DNA from: Azolla pinnata
Lineage: Eukaryota > Streptophyta > Polypodiopsida > Salviniales > Salviniaceae
Assembly (NCBI GenBank): GCA_037176905.1
Contig: JBBBWG010005557.1
Location: 65,005-129,004 of the forward strand
Length of the DNA stretch: 64,000 nt
Direction of reading: 5' to 3'
A program made the position numbers and the translations under genes. This document shows, in pieces, positions 1-11,178 of the stretch. Position 1 is the first letter of the stretch, and every line of letters begins with the position of its first letter. Under the pieces are notes generated by a model, which saw only the letters and a list, made by a program, of their open reading frames with translations, had not been told where the DNA came from and ran no database searches.

Positions 1-14
1 TGATGGATTCCTTC

Positions 15-510
15 TCTTCTTCTTCTTCTTCTTCTGCTGCTGCTTATGCTTCTGATTGGTGATGGATTTCTTCTTCTTCTTCTTCTTCTTCTTCTTCTTC
101 TGCTTCTGCTTCTGCTTCTTCTTTCTTCTTCTTCTTCTTCTTCTTCTTCCAAGTGATGGAATTGCTGCTTCTTCTTTCTTCTTCTTCTCCTTCTTCTTCA
201 ACTTGTGCTTGGTGCAAATCCTCCAAGTGATGGAATTGCTGCTTCTTCTTTCTTCTTCTTCTTCTTCAACTTGTGCTTGGTGCAAATCCTCCAAGTGATG
301 GAATTGCTTCTTCTTCTTTCTTCTTCTTCTTCTTCTTCTTCTTCAACTTGTGCTTGGTGCAAATCCTCCAAGTGATGAAATTGGTGCTTCTTCTTTCTTC
401 TTCTTCTTCTTCTTCTTCTTCTTCTTCTTGTGCTTGGTGCAAATCCTCCAAGTGATGGAATTGCTGCTTCTTCTTTCTCCTTCAACTTGTGCTTGTTGAG
501 TGGGCATTGG
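15..510. repeat. TTC-rich minisatellite
   Basis: About five imperfect copies of a 70-80 bp unit. Each joins a (TTC)n stretch to the constant part CTTGTGCTTGGTGCAAATCC followed by TCCAAGTGATGGAATTGCT. The constant part starts near 149, 222, 292, 368 and 448. All open frames across it encode only Phe/Leu/Ser runs or, on the other strand, Glu/Lys runs, so I do not call a gene. Confidence 0.9.
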
Positions 511-565
511 GGTTTTTGCCTGCCCTTGGTATTTATAAGCAACAAGAAGGCATTGCTCTGGGAGA

Positions 566-582
566 GGGGGGGGGGGGGGGGG
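566..582. repeat. poly-G homopolymer
   Basis: An uninterrupted run of 17 G. Its exact length is doubtful in any assembly. Confidence 0.8.
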
Positions 583-3437
583 CACTAGGAAATCTTTAAA
601 CTAAAAATAAAATAAAATAACCCCGAGACAGAGGCTTATCGACACCTGCACTGTCTTTGCCGAACTAAAAGTCTTACTCGTTTGCGTGGTTTCGTGTGTC
701 TGTGTTATTCTGTCGGTATATGTCGCAGTGTGTATTTGTCGGTTTATACGAGTGCCGCGAATGCGCGGATTCAGGCCCCAGCAAGCTGTGCCAGCAAAGA
801 AGCCAGCCTGGTGCTTTGTCATGCCCTCCCCTTGTTTGGCTTATACAGAAGAGGAAAGAGGGAATAAATGAAAACAGATTCCCTCTTTCCTCTTTGGTAC
901 AAGCTGCCCAAGGTCCTGGATCCCCAAGCTCTGATTCAGCCCCAGGTGTCGATCTATCGGGTCCTCTCCAGTACAGAACAAAGAAAAAAAAAAAAAGAGG
1001 AAAAAAGCAGCAGAGCCCTACCGCCTGCCTGCTTTCGAGCCGTAATATACTGGCGCCCCAGACTCTGCTCCGATGCCCTTCCTCGGAATGCCATAAAAAT
1101 AATAGCTTGCGGAGAAACAATGACCTTTGCTTGCGAGTCGCGCGGATCGGATGCCAGATGCTTGGCACATCACCTGCAGATCGCATGCCAGGTGCCCGAC
1201 ACAAGAAGAAGAAGAAGAAGCAGAAGAGAAAAAAACAAAGAAACCGTTGACCACCAGCTACAGCCTTGACGAGAAATCGGTGCGCCAGAAGGGGATTCTA
1301 ATGTTGCGAGGCTCTGTTCGAGGACCTTTTTTCGTCGACATTGCTAACGCGGAGTGCCTCACAAGTGGGGCATCTTCTTCTTCTTCTTCTTCTTCCTCCT
1401 CCTCCTCCTCTGTGTTGTTGGCCCACTTGTACAGTGGATGTATATACATACGATCGTGCATCGTGTCACAGTGTCCGCCAGATGTAGCAGAGCATCTGGC
1501 GATGCCATCCGAGCTGCGGCAACGAGCGTGCATTAGCACAGGCCATTAGCACCACCCTTCTGGCCTTCTTCTAGGGGATCCAGTTTGTCGTCCCTTCCTT
1601 TTTGCTCACAGTACGCCCGAGTAACCTACCACCTGATAGGTAGGTTACTCCTGATGCGCAGCCTCGAGCTGTCGAATTCTTACCCTGCAAAGGCTTCGAG
1701 CAAGAGAGACGAGTTACCGAGAGATAGAGAAACATGAGGTAATAAAAAACTTGACTTACGGTCTCATATAGCTTGGTTAAGAAAGGTGAACCCTCGTATT
1801 TATACATATAAGTTAGGTCTCCAAGTAAATAAATAAATAAATCCTTTTAAGCATACATGCAAAGACTTGTGGAAAGTTTCACAGCTTTTTTGAAGCTTTT
1901 TATGAGATAAATGAAAATAATGTCATCTACATAAATAATATTCAGCTGGGCTATTTTCCAATAATAGTAGAGATCACATGTTTGAGCCTTGACATGTTCA
2001 TATGGACAACTTGGAGCATAAACCTTTGTAAGAATCTTCGAGTATATATTTTATGAACCATTCTGTAATCCATATATACGGTCTATAAATGATAATAACA
2101 TATATACATATTAAAAAGTCTACCCCCATGCATTGGTAGGTTTTCTGTCATCATTATATATTCATCGAGTTGCAAGAGACATTATTTGTTAAGGCCACCT
2201 AGAACTTATTATCAATTTCCTCATGAAACTTTGGCTACATAGTTTGACGGGAAGACAAATTTAGGTTATGTTACTTAGAATTTAGTGCATAACACTGTCA
2301 CTTGCATCTAATTATTTACGCGTTGATAGCCTCCGTAGTATGTAATTAAGAAGTCTAATTCCTCTTTCTCTCATTGTCTTTCAATTTTATGCTATGCCAA
2401 CAATCAATGATTGTATTCGTAATCATCATTTTACTCTAATAGATAAGTGGATACGAAAACCCTTTTATTTGTGCTTATGATATCAAAACTGTGAGATCTA
2501 ATCCTTGACTTGATAACGGCCACACTGCTTTGTCTTTTAATGAAGGGTAATTGGGTTTCAAGATCCTCAGTCAACTTTCAAGAATTGGACTCCATGCATT
2601 GTGTACCTTAGGTTTAAATTGACTTTTGATCAATGTATACCTTGGGGAGAGCATTCATGCACAATGTGGCTTTTACTTTTTGTTTTCCTAAAACAGTATC
2701 TTAGGACCTATCGTTAGTTAAAAAAAGGTCATACGGCTATACAACGATAAGCATGCCTTGTGTAGAATGAGCTAATGAGGCAGCATGAACGATACAACAT
2801 GTCGTGGAATCGATACATAGACACTTTCTTCTCTTCACTGGAATTTGATTCACAGCTTTCTCCGAGCCTTTCTTCTTCTTCTTCTTCTTCTTCTCCTGAT
2901 CCCCTTGTTTGTAAGTATATGTTTGTATTAAAACAGCACGGACAATACAAAATAAACTTACGGTGTCGAAACTACTTTAAAAGTAGCGACGATCTTCTTA
3001 AAGGCGCTCTAAATACCAGTAACTAAATGAGATATGAATCTACCTCATACGTGGGCAGAATTCTCGCACGAAATAATTGTGAGAATCGTCAAAGTGACTC
3101 CCCTTTTTATCTTACATATTCGCTAAGGTACTCCGAAAAGCTCTTCAAATAAAAGATCATGTCACGTACTCAAGTACCTAAGATCATCAAAAACTTGTTG
3201 TTGTTGTTGTTGTTGTTCTTCTTCTTCTTCTGTTTCAGTTTGGAATAATCAAAACTTGTTGGTTCTTCTTCTTCTGGTTCGAGGCCACTGGACGCGCTAG
3301 TGTGAAACGGACGCAAGAAAAGAAAAATGAAAAGAAAAAAATCGGAAAAAGAGAAATAGAAACCAAAAACAAAACAAAAAACGAGGAGAATAAACAGAAA
3401 AAAACAGCGCCCTTCGTTTTGCTTCTCTGTCTGTGTC
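583..3437. other. Intergenic DNA, no gene recognised
   Basis: Both strands contain only short, low-complexity or unrelated open frames. Small landmarks are a TTC run near 1374-1405, a perfect hairpin at 1619-1650, a TTC run at 2869-2895, and mixed TTG/TTC runs at 3197-3230. The AT-rich part (1800-2730) shows nothing I can name. The last few hundred bases probably contain the promoter of the downstream splicing-factor gene. Confidence 0.6.
1619..1650. repeat. Perfect 12-bp inverted repeat
   Basis: GAGTAACCTACC (1619-1630) and its exact reverse complement GGTAGGTTACTC (1639-1650) are separated by eight bases. No gene lies next to it. It may be a small structured element or chance. Confidence 0.75.
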
Positions 3438-3473
3438 AGGGTTAGGGTTAGGGTTAGGGTTAGGGTTAGGGTT
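3438..3473. repeat. (AGGGTT)6 telomere-like block
   Basis: Six exact copies of AGGGTT, i.e. TTAGGG in permuted phase, lie about 125 bp upstream of the SUGP1-like start codon. The usual plant telomere unit is the seven-base TTTAGGG. Short telo-box motifs are common in plant promoters, but six uninterrupted hexamers are more than a single box. Confidence 0.95.
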
Positions 3474-3597
3474 TTGCACTGTTCGGGACCGGCACCATCG
3501 AGACCCTCTCCTCCAGCTTCTACGCTCCAAGCTCTCCATCGATCGAGCGCTCCTTCTTCTTCAACCTTCATACCCCGACTCTGTATGCTGAGATCCG

Positions 3598-6500
3598 ATG
3601 GACAACAGCACTAGCAATCTGTTTGTCAACGATGGATCTTTCCTTGAACGGTTTAAGCAGCTTCAACAGCAGCAGCAGCAGCAGCAGCAAGCTTCTGCCG
3701 TCGCTGTGACGGATGACGGAAGCGTATATCAGCAGCAGCCGCAGGACCTGCAACCATCCGAAGAGAATTACGCAGGAAAGCCTCCGTCGGAGATCGCCAA
3801 ATCTGGATTTTCTCTGAAGAAGAACGGCTTCGTCTCGTCGGCAGCTCCTAATGACAAGTCTTCATCCCAACACACAAAGCCTCCGTCCTCTTCTTCCGCT
3901 CCCTCTTCGAACGGGAAGCTTGCTTTCAGCCTCAGGCCGAAATCGAGATCGATCATAAATCCTCTCAAGCTTGGAGATGACGATGAGGAAGATGAAGAGA
4001 ATAATGAAGAGAAGGCTGAATTTTATTCAGAACGATCTGACGCAGATTTGCATCAGAGAGGAAAGAGAAATACGAGTGGATCTAATCAATCCTCGGCAGC
4101 AAGGAAGAAAGATTCGAGTATTTTTCCAGAACTTTTTGTTGTTTTTCCAATTGTCCTGCGAAATTTTGACAGCTTACCTTTTTCTCTCTATTGTGCTGCC
4201 TTTGTTCGTATTGCAAACACGGTCATGGTTGGGTTTCTGTTACTTGTTGGCTATTTATTTAGCTTCTGCATTTTTTCCCTTTAGGAATTGTGCCTTGCAA
4301 TGTTTCCTTAGAGGAGGATGAACGTAGTTCTATATAGTTGACATGCCATCGTCTTTTTTTCCTGTGTAATTAATATGGATTTAATACAGAAAAAGGTAGG
4401 TTTTGGATATGGACATTGCTGTTATGCGTATGCTTACTTTCAGCTGTGCATATGTCATTTCTCTGCTTTTGAACTATCGTATTTGCTCTATTTGCTGACA
4501 CTCTGAGAAGAAAAAAGCTTGCATGTTTAATGTAATTGCCTTCTAACTGCATTGGCATCTAATATGATTATCTTTATGGAAGTTTTGGGCATTTTCTTTC
4601 TGCAATAACTTGAACAATCTTATGGAAATTGTGTTTTTGGAATGTTTTGCGCATGATTGAATTCAACAGCTAGATCTTTCAGAATTTAGCCTGAACTCTG
4701 GTGGAGACATGAAAAGGAACTAGATAATTAATCAATTGAAAGTAGAAAATAGATTGAACTGTGAGGTTTTTGCTGTTTTTGCATGTTCTAATGTTGTGGA
4801 AGGCCTTCAAATTATTCCGCCTGATTCATGTAAACTCAGATATCATCTGTTGGATCTTAAATATTATGAACTCTCAACCTGATAAGATTTTTATTGATTT
4901 GAGCTTGTGTCTGCATGAAATAAATATAATTTATTATTATCTTTATGCAGTAGTTATTTAAAGATTTCTTGATTATCCTTGGAAACTTGTGTGCCTCATT
5001 AGGGATTGTCATCTTCCTTGCATATTTTTTGGTTTCTTAAACTCAAATTTCAAAATCTTATAACTTTCTTGGAGAACAAAGATTTACGCCATTAACCTGC
5101 TGTCCAGTCATTGTATATGATAGTATTTAAACTGTATTTCTTGTTGCCTATATGACGGTCACAATATGTTAATAGCTAGATTTATTGAAAAACGTGGACC
5201 TCCTGAACATATCTGCAAATCAAGTCATAACGGAATCACAATATTGGAATAGTTATAGCTGGCATGGGGGAAAGAATTAAAAAACAGAGAGCTATTCAAG
5301 TTAGTTGGATCATTTTGATTCCACGTTCTTCATTCAATTCTCTTTTAGTAGATGTTGATTATTCAAAATAGATGATTATGCCTCTCCGTTTTTTCCTTCC
5401 CCCCATACCCCTCTTCAACACTGAAAGAGAGAAGTCCAATTACTCCTGCTGTCCAGTCATTGTATATGATAGTATTTAAACTGTATTTCTTGTTGCCTAT
5501 ATGACGGTCACAATATGTTAATAGCTAGATTTATTGAAAAACGTGGACCTCCTGAACATATCTGCAAATCAAGTCATAACGGAATCACAATATTGGAATA
5601 GTTATAGCTGGCATGGGGGAAAGAATTAAAAAACAGAGAGCTATTCAAGTTAGTTGGATCATTTTGATTCCACGTTCTTCATTCAATTCTCTTTTAGTAG
5701 ATGTTGATTATTCAAAATAGATGATTATGCCTCTCCGTTTTTTCCTTCCCCCCATACCCCTCTTCAACACTGAAAGAGAGAAATCCCAGTAGTAATTGGT
5801 TAAGTAGCACATAATTCTGCAGAAGGATATGATTTTTGTAATATGCTTGCTTATTTTATCACTTCATCCAATGACATTTGATAAAGAATTGGGGAATATA
5901 CATTAAGGGAAAATCTAGGGTATCTAGGAATATTTGCAAATCTGGGAGAGTATGCTTTCCTATCATGTATAGTTTCTCATTTGTTGGTATTAATTGGATC
6001 TGGAAGTGACATGCAGTACCAGCTCCACCAAGTGATTTAGAGGTGAAGAAGGTAGCAGACAAACTTGCACTTTTTGTTGCTAAGAATGGCAGGCAGTTTG
6101 AGGATTTGACCCGGAGGAAGAACTCAGACAACCCTTTATTCAGGTATAGAAGTTCCTTCTGAATGTGTGCATTAATAATTTTGAAAAGCTTGTCTATTTT
6201 GCTCATAAGAGAAACCATTCCTTTAATGGAAACCTACAGATTCTTATTCGACCGTGAAAGCTCTGAATATAAGTACTATGATTATTGTGTCACCATAGAG
6301 GAAAGGGCGCTGGGAACTGAAGTGAATGGCAGTGGTAACATAAAATCTTTGTATCCTTGTGGCTAATTTCTTTTAGTTTCTAATTTTAGAGGATGAGGAG
6401 TGATTATGCTATTGTAGGAGGCAGTGTTACAACATCACAATCATCACAACATTCTCCAAGGAGAGGATCCCAGAGTTCAAGCTATCAAATGCCACCGTCT

Positions 6501-7802
6501 GCTCTGTATGGTAGCACTGAATCTCGTAGGTCCCCACAATCTAGAGGTCCACATTTTTGCACCCTTTCTATAGTTATAGTTACCATGACTTGGTTGCAGA
6601 GTCCACTGGATCCTTGGATTCAGTGTCGATGATGGAATTCTATATGAAAAAGGCAGCTGCAGAAGATATGCGTAAACCACATAAACGTTCCAGGGATGAA
6701 ATGCCTCCACCAGCATCACTCAATACAAGTAGAGTTTTTTCCTTGATAATTTTTTCGTCGCCAGCTTTGAAATTTGACATCTGGGTTTACTCTTTCATGT
6801 GTTGATTCTAAGAGCCTTTGAATTTTCCTCTTCAAATTTTGCTCTTTGTTTGTTCTATTTTTAAGGGTTCTTAAACTTGGCCTTGATTTTTATCAGCACC
6901 ACCAATGAAGAAAGGTCATCATATGGGTGATTACATACCTCAGGAAGAACTTGAGAAGTTTCTTGCCAAATGTAACTCTCAGCAACACACTGGCGAAACT
7001 GAACGAGTCAAAATCCAACCTGATAATGTGGGCCATAGACTGCTGTCTAAGATGGGATGGAAAGAAGGTGTTATATTTAGTGCAAAATCTCCAGTGCTCT
7101 TCTGCAGTCCCAGGACTGTAGTAGGGGCTAGATGAATGATTAGATGTCTATCTATACACAGGATGTTAACACGTGTTACTAAGTTCACAGGTGAAGGCCT
7201 TGGTAGTGGAAAAGGTGGCAGGGCTGATCCTGTGGAGGCGGGATCAGTTAAGGTGAACAATCTTGGTGTAGGAGCTGCTCAGCCTGGTGAAGTCTCTGCT
7301 GAGGATGATATTTATGAACAGTACAAAAAGAGAATGATGCTTGGATATCGATACCGTCCAAATCCACTTGTGAGTAGTTCTGAACCATGTTTTGTGTTAC
7401 TAATTTTGCTATCATCTTGTAAGATGTAGATTGCTTCATAACTGTGAGTTCGCAAGGAGTTTTCGTTTTATATATGAAAACATGGCGATACAGCACTTCT
7501 CTAAGGTGTCCGTTTGCTTTCTGTTTGCTACTAACTAGTATTTGTTGCCTTCTGAAGTTTCTGGTGACTTTAATGTGATTATTAATTGTGTTGTGTGTAA
7601 AACTACATGTGTGCTGACTGAAATGTGTAAAAGTATGCTGTGAATTACTAGTAATGAGTTATTCGTTGTTGGTACTGCTGGCAGTGCATTTGTTGAGCCA
7701 CACATTTCATTATGTTTGTGTAATTATTATCTCAGTATCGAATTTGATCAGGTTTTTTGGTTTGATTTTCTGCAGAACAATCCAAGGAAGGCTTATTATT
7801 AA
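3598..7802 (+). CDS. SUGP1: SURP and G-patch splicing factor, SUGP1-like
   Basis: A nuclear pre-mRNA splicing factor of the SUGP1/SF4 type; in this family SURP modules bind spliceosomal partners and the G-patch activates a DEAH helicase. I read eight exons: 3598-4117, 6017-6143, 6240-6321, 6390-6546, 6600-6728, 6897-7067, 7191-7369 and 7776-7802. They join in one frame to 463 residues. The N-terminus is low complexity, with poly-Gln near residue 25 and an acidic stretch near 130. One SURP module covers about residues 178-235 (DNPLFRFLFDRESSEYKYY, split by intron 2). A conserved SLDSVSMMEFYM segment precedes the G-patch at about 380-435, which has the core MGWKEGEGLGSGKGG. The C-terminus is YRPNPLNNPRKAYY. 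The start is the first ATG after the telomere-like block and fits the family. Intron 1 is 1.9 kb. The third donor (GAA|GTGAAT) is weak but keeps the frame. Confidence 0.93.
5096..5782. repeat. 349-bp tandem duplication in SUGP1-like intron 1
   Basis: Bases 5096-5444 are repeated at 5445 to about 5782 with an offset of 349. I see no mismatch until the end of the second copy (GAAGTCC versus GAAATCC). Both copies are intronic and contain no exon. Confidence 0.95.
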
Positions 7803-9393
7803 TCATCTGCTTAAAAAATGGTTGGTGGTTACAGCTTCGTATCCGATAGCAGTGACTTAGTTGCAAGTGGGGATAGTGTGTATTGGAACTGTGTAGTTGA
7901 TATTTTTGTATTTCCCCTGGAATATATCTTTTGCTTGAATGAATCTTCATGTGGTAGAAAGTAAATATGATTTCTTGAAATTTTGGTGTGACATGAATTC
8001 TCGGTACATTGCTTTGGACTCCAATGTCCGTAGTAGGCTTCGTGGAAGTCCCCACTCTACAGCTTTATAACTACGAGAAACGTTGGTATTTCTTCAACAT
8101 AAAATGTGAGACATGGATGGGTTTTCTCTGTAAGTTGTAAATCCACAGCATTCTGAAATGATGTATTTGCCCAGATTTGGAGGTTTCGGGGTGTAACATG
8201 GTGAACACATTTGAAACATTTTCAGGCCGATAAACATTGTCACTACGGTTACGAACTGTAATGATAGGAAAATCTCAGCTTTCCAAGTCTGATGCTTAAA
8301 GAGATTGTCAATATGTGTATGCAGGGTGTGGGTGTAAGGATTTACTTCTTGTATTGAGTAGATTTGGCTGTTTGATTATGTACAAGATGATGTAGCTTCC
8401 ACATCCAAACTACTTTTGATGACTTCTTGAGATTTTTAAACACCCTTGACGATTCAACAAATCGGAGAGGCTTATAGTAGAAAAGGTGATATCCCACTAT
8501 TTTTTGCAGTGAAAGAATTGAAACTGTCTGCCAGACTTGTTCATTGTGTGCAATCATCCAGATATGAATAATATGATTTGGGACAATGCCAACAATGAAC
8601 TTGCATTCTCTATGTATCTACATACTCGAGATCTGTCTTCTGGTCCATCAGCGTCTAATTTAAGCTTTGGTTATGGCATGTTCAATGAAAACTTTGATTC
8701 TGGAAAGTCTGAGGGAAATCAGGATTTTGCTGCATAAAGCTTTTCTCTGTCGGAAGATCAATTGTTATATCAGATTATCTATTTACTCAACCGACCACAA
8801 AGCAGGAAAGACCACTCGTCCACCTCTGTTAATGACATTATACTTTTGGAAATGTCATGGTTTGGCTTTAACTGACATCATGTTAAGAACTCACTGTTTG
8901 ATCAATCACATTTCAAACACTACCACCAGATGACAAACAGATTGGACATTGTGAAAAAAAGAAAAAAAAACTGAAAGGTAAGTAGAAATGAGTTGCCATC
9001 AGGTTCAATATTCACAGGGCAAGTAATTTTACAAGACTCTACACTTTGTACATTAGAAGTATAAGCATCTCAGAATGTCTACTTTAAAAACCAAGATTTG
9101 ATGCACAAGGGAGACACAGGAAGCAAATGTTTCTGCGGATCGAAAGTTGCTTTGGAACACTGTCTTTTACTAGGGGAGATTGATGCACAAGGGAGACACA
9201 GGAAGCAAAATGTTTCTGCGAATCGAAAGTTGCGTGGGAACCCATACTCCATTCCCATCCATCATCAGAGAGCCCATCACCGGCAAAGCTTGTTGAAATC
9301 CAGCTATTTCAGCAATATCCAAACCCATGGGCAAAGCTTGAAATCCAGCTATTTCAGCAATATCCAAATCCATGGGCAAAGCTTGAAATCCAG
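7803..9393. other. Convergent intergenic region
   Basis: This separates the ends of two convergent genes. The first part is probably the 3' UTR of the SUGP1-like gene. I see no coding exon. Near 9099-9245 a ~64-bp sequence beginning GATGCACAAGGGAGACAC occurs twice, 82 bp apart. The 45-bp repeat starting near 9290 runs into the next gene. Confidence 0.6.
9099..9245. repeat. Direct repeat, period 82 bp
   Basis: GATGCACAAGGGAGACACAG and the following ~45 bases (with small differences) occur at 9099 and again at 9181. It lies in the probable 3' UTR of the minus-strand gene. Confidence 0.85.
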
Positions 9394-9412
9394 CTATTTC
9401 AGCAATATCCAG
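9290..9412. repeat. 45-bp tandem repeat, about three copies
   Basis: Units containing CAGCTATTTCAGCAATATCC start at 9301, 9346 and 9391, a period of 45. The copy at 9391 contains the stop codon of the minus-strand membrane protein (CTA at 9394-9396). The other two copies are then 3' UTR. Confidence 0.92.
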
Positions 9413-11178
9413 CCCATACTCCATCCAATCATAAGGCCAGCACCGGCAAAGCTCAGTCCAAGGGCAAATGCAAGCCCGATCGTGCACCTCACCAATGCAC
9501 TGTTCTCGGGGCTCCAGCCCCGAGCAGCATTGCCATTGTTCTCACCTTTACCTTCATGGAATCTCCTCCGAGAAGGGGCCGCCCGCTTTCGGCTGCGTCT
9601 CCATGCATTGCGATCTTCCAGATGCTCAAACCCCCCGCTCGATTTCTTCCTCTCTGCATTCTTCTCCTCTGATCCTGAACATGCTTTCAGCAGCTTGTTC
9701 TCCAGCTCTAACATCTGCACCCAATGCCTGTATGTACACATGGTCCGTGCCTCCTCAAACAACAGCTCAAGAAGCTTCGCTTTCTCTTGTAGAACCTGAG
9801 CTGCAAGCTTCTCCCCTTGCCTTGCACGTGTTTGGGAGCGGCAAAGAGCCTCACCTAGAGCTTGCTTGGAGCGTTTCGGACTCGCTGTCGAGCTGCTAGT
9901 AGAAGCACTAAGATCCACCAAAAAAACAGTAATAATCATCCAAGAGTGTCTAGGGTTAGGGTTTATAGAGCATAAGCCACACATCATATAAACAAACAGA
10001 ATGTAGGAAAATACACATCAGAATATTGTATGGCACATTTTTTTAGCATAACCATAAATTTGAAGGTGTACCACAATGTTGCACTTTCAGTAGAAAATCT
10101 ACTTTTAGACCTCAGGATATGCTAATAGATGTACTAAACTTAAGGAGTGTTTTGTTGTATTGCATATTTGTGTACAGTTTATGAATACATACTTATTGGC
10201 ACAAATTTATTACCATATGTAGTGTAGTAGTATAGCATAAACATATCTATATCTCTGTCTATGTACCAATGCCTCTACATATATTAAGATCATTTATTGC
10301 TATTAATGTTACCTGTTTGGGGATGAAATCCCGGATGGAACAATGGTGGGCAGTGGGTCTATCACCCTCCTGGGAACCAGTCCACTTGAAACGCCAGTAA
10401 CAGGAATCTTATCAGGATCTGCTGATTCATATGAATTCACAGCGGTCGGAGGGCTGAAATCAGAATTAACAAGAGGGCTCTTCCAAGAATACGAGCTTTG
10501 AGAGGGTGGCAAATCACAATTCTCCAGATAACAATGGCCTTTCCTAGACAATAGCTCCGCCAATTCCTTAGTGCCAGCTCGTTGCCATTCAATATCAGCT
10601 CTATTAGATAAATTCTCTACATCCTTCAGCGATGATGGCTTGGTGGTCTCTCTCTCAAGTTCCATTGATAAGTTCCTCGAATTTCTTGAAGATTTGCTCG
10701 TATCGGCATCAGAAGTGCCCTCGCTATTCAAACTAGTAAGCAGTGAGCTCGTGGTTGTAGATGCTTCAGTCTGAACTTGAGCATCACTCTCCCTGTCTTC
10801 CAAGCTATCTTCATTGAAGCATTCTCGAGGTTTGCTCAAAGGAAATGATTCTGTCTTTGGAGATTGTTGTTGATTCATTATCCACTGCCATTCAAGCTCT
10901 ATCTGAGATGACTTCTCGGATAAAGGGAAAGATTCCACCCTTGCAAACTGAGACCCATATTCAAATGGGCTTTCTGAGCGGTAGTGCCAGGGCAAATCAC
11001 CCAGATCCCGCCACTGATCCCCAGGTAGAAAGGTCAACCCTTCATTTTTATCCAGACTTTTAGGGAACGTCCCTGTAGATAGCATCTCATAATGCCTAGA
11101 GTGTACTTTACATTTTGGATCAATGGTGTGCCAATTTGATACTGGTCTTGGTATGTTTGCTCGACGCCTTTCTGTCAT
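9394..11178 (-). CDS. Unrecognised plant protein with coiled coil and C-terminal membrane anchor
   Basis: Two exons, 10313-11178 and 9394-9907, join in phase (AG|T) to about 459 residues if the ATG at 11176-11178 (MTERRRANIPRP) is the start. That frame is open further upstream, where TTTACTACAG just before GAGATCAAG looks like an acceptor, so a 5' exon is possible. Residues 1-285 are polar and probably disordered, with short conserved-looking pieces such as NWHTIDPKCKVHSRHYE. Residues 300-365 look like a helical coiled coil (QALGEALCRSQTRARQ, RHWVQMLELENKLLK). A basic stretch follows. The last ~30 residues form one hydrophobic helix (LAFALGLSFAGAGLMIGW), so a tail-anchored topology is likely. 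I recognise the general shape of a plant-specific protein but no named family and no enzyme motif. The gene converges on the SUGP1-like gene. Confidence 0.75.

Noticed and set aside
8537-8933. Two overlapping plus-strand frames after the SUGP1-like gene
   Set aside because: Short, unsupported by splice sites or motifs, and located between two convergent genes in probable 3' UTR.
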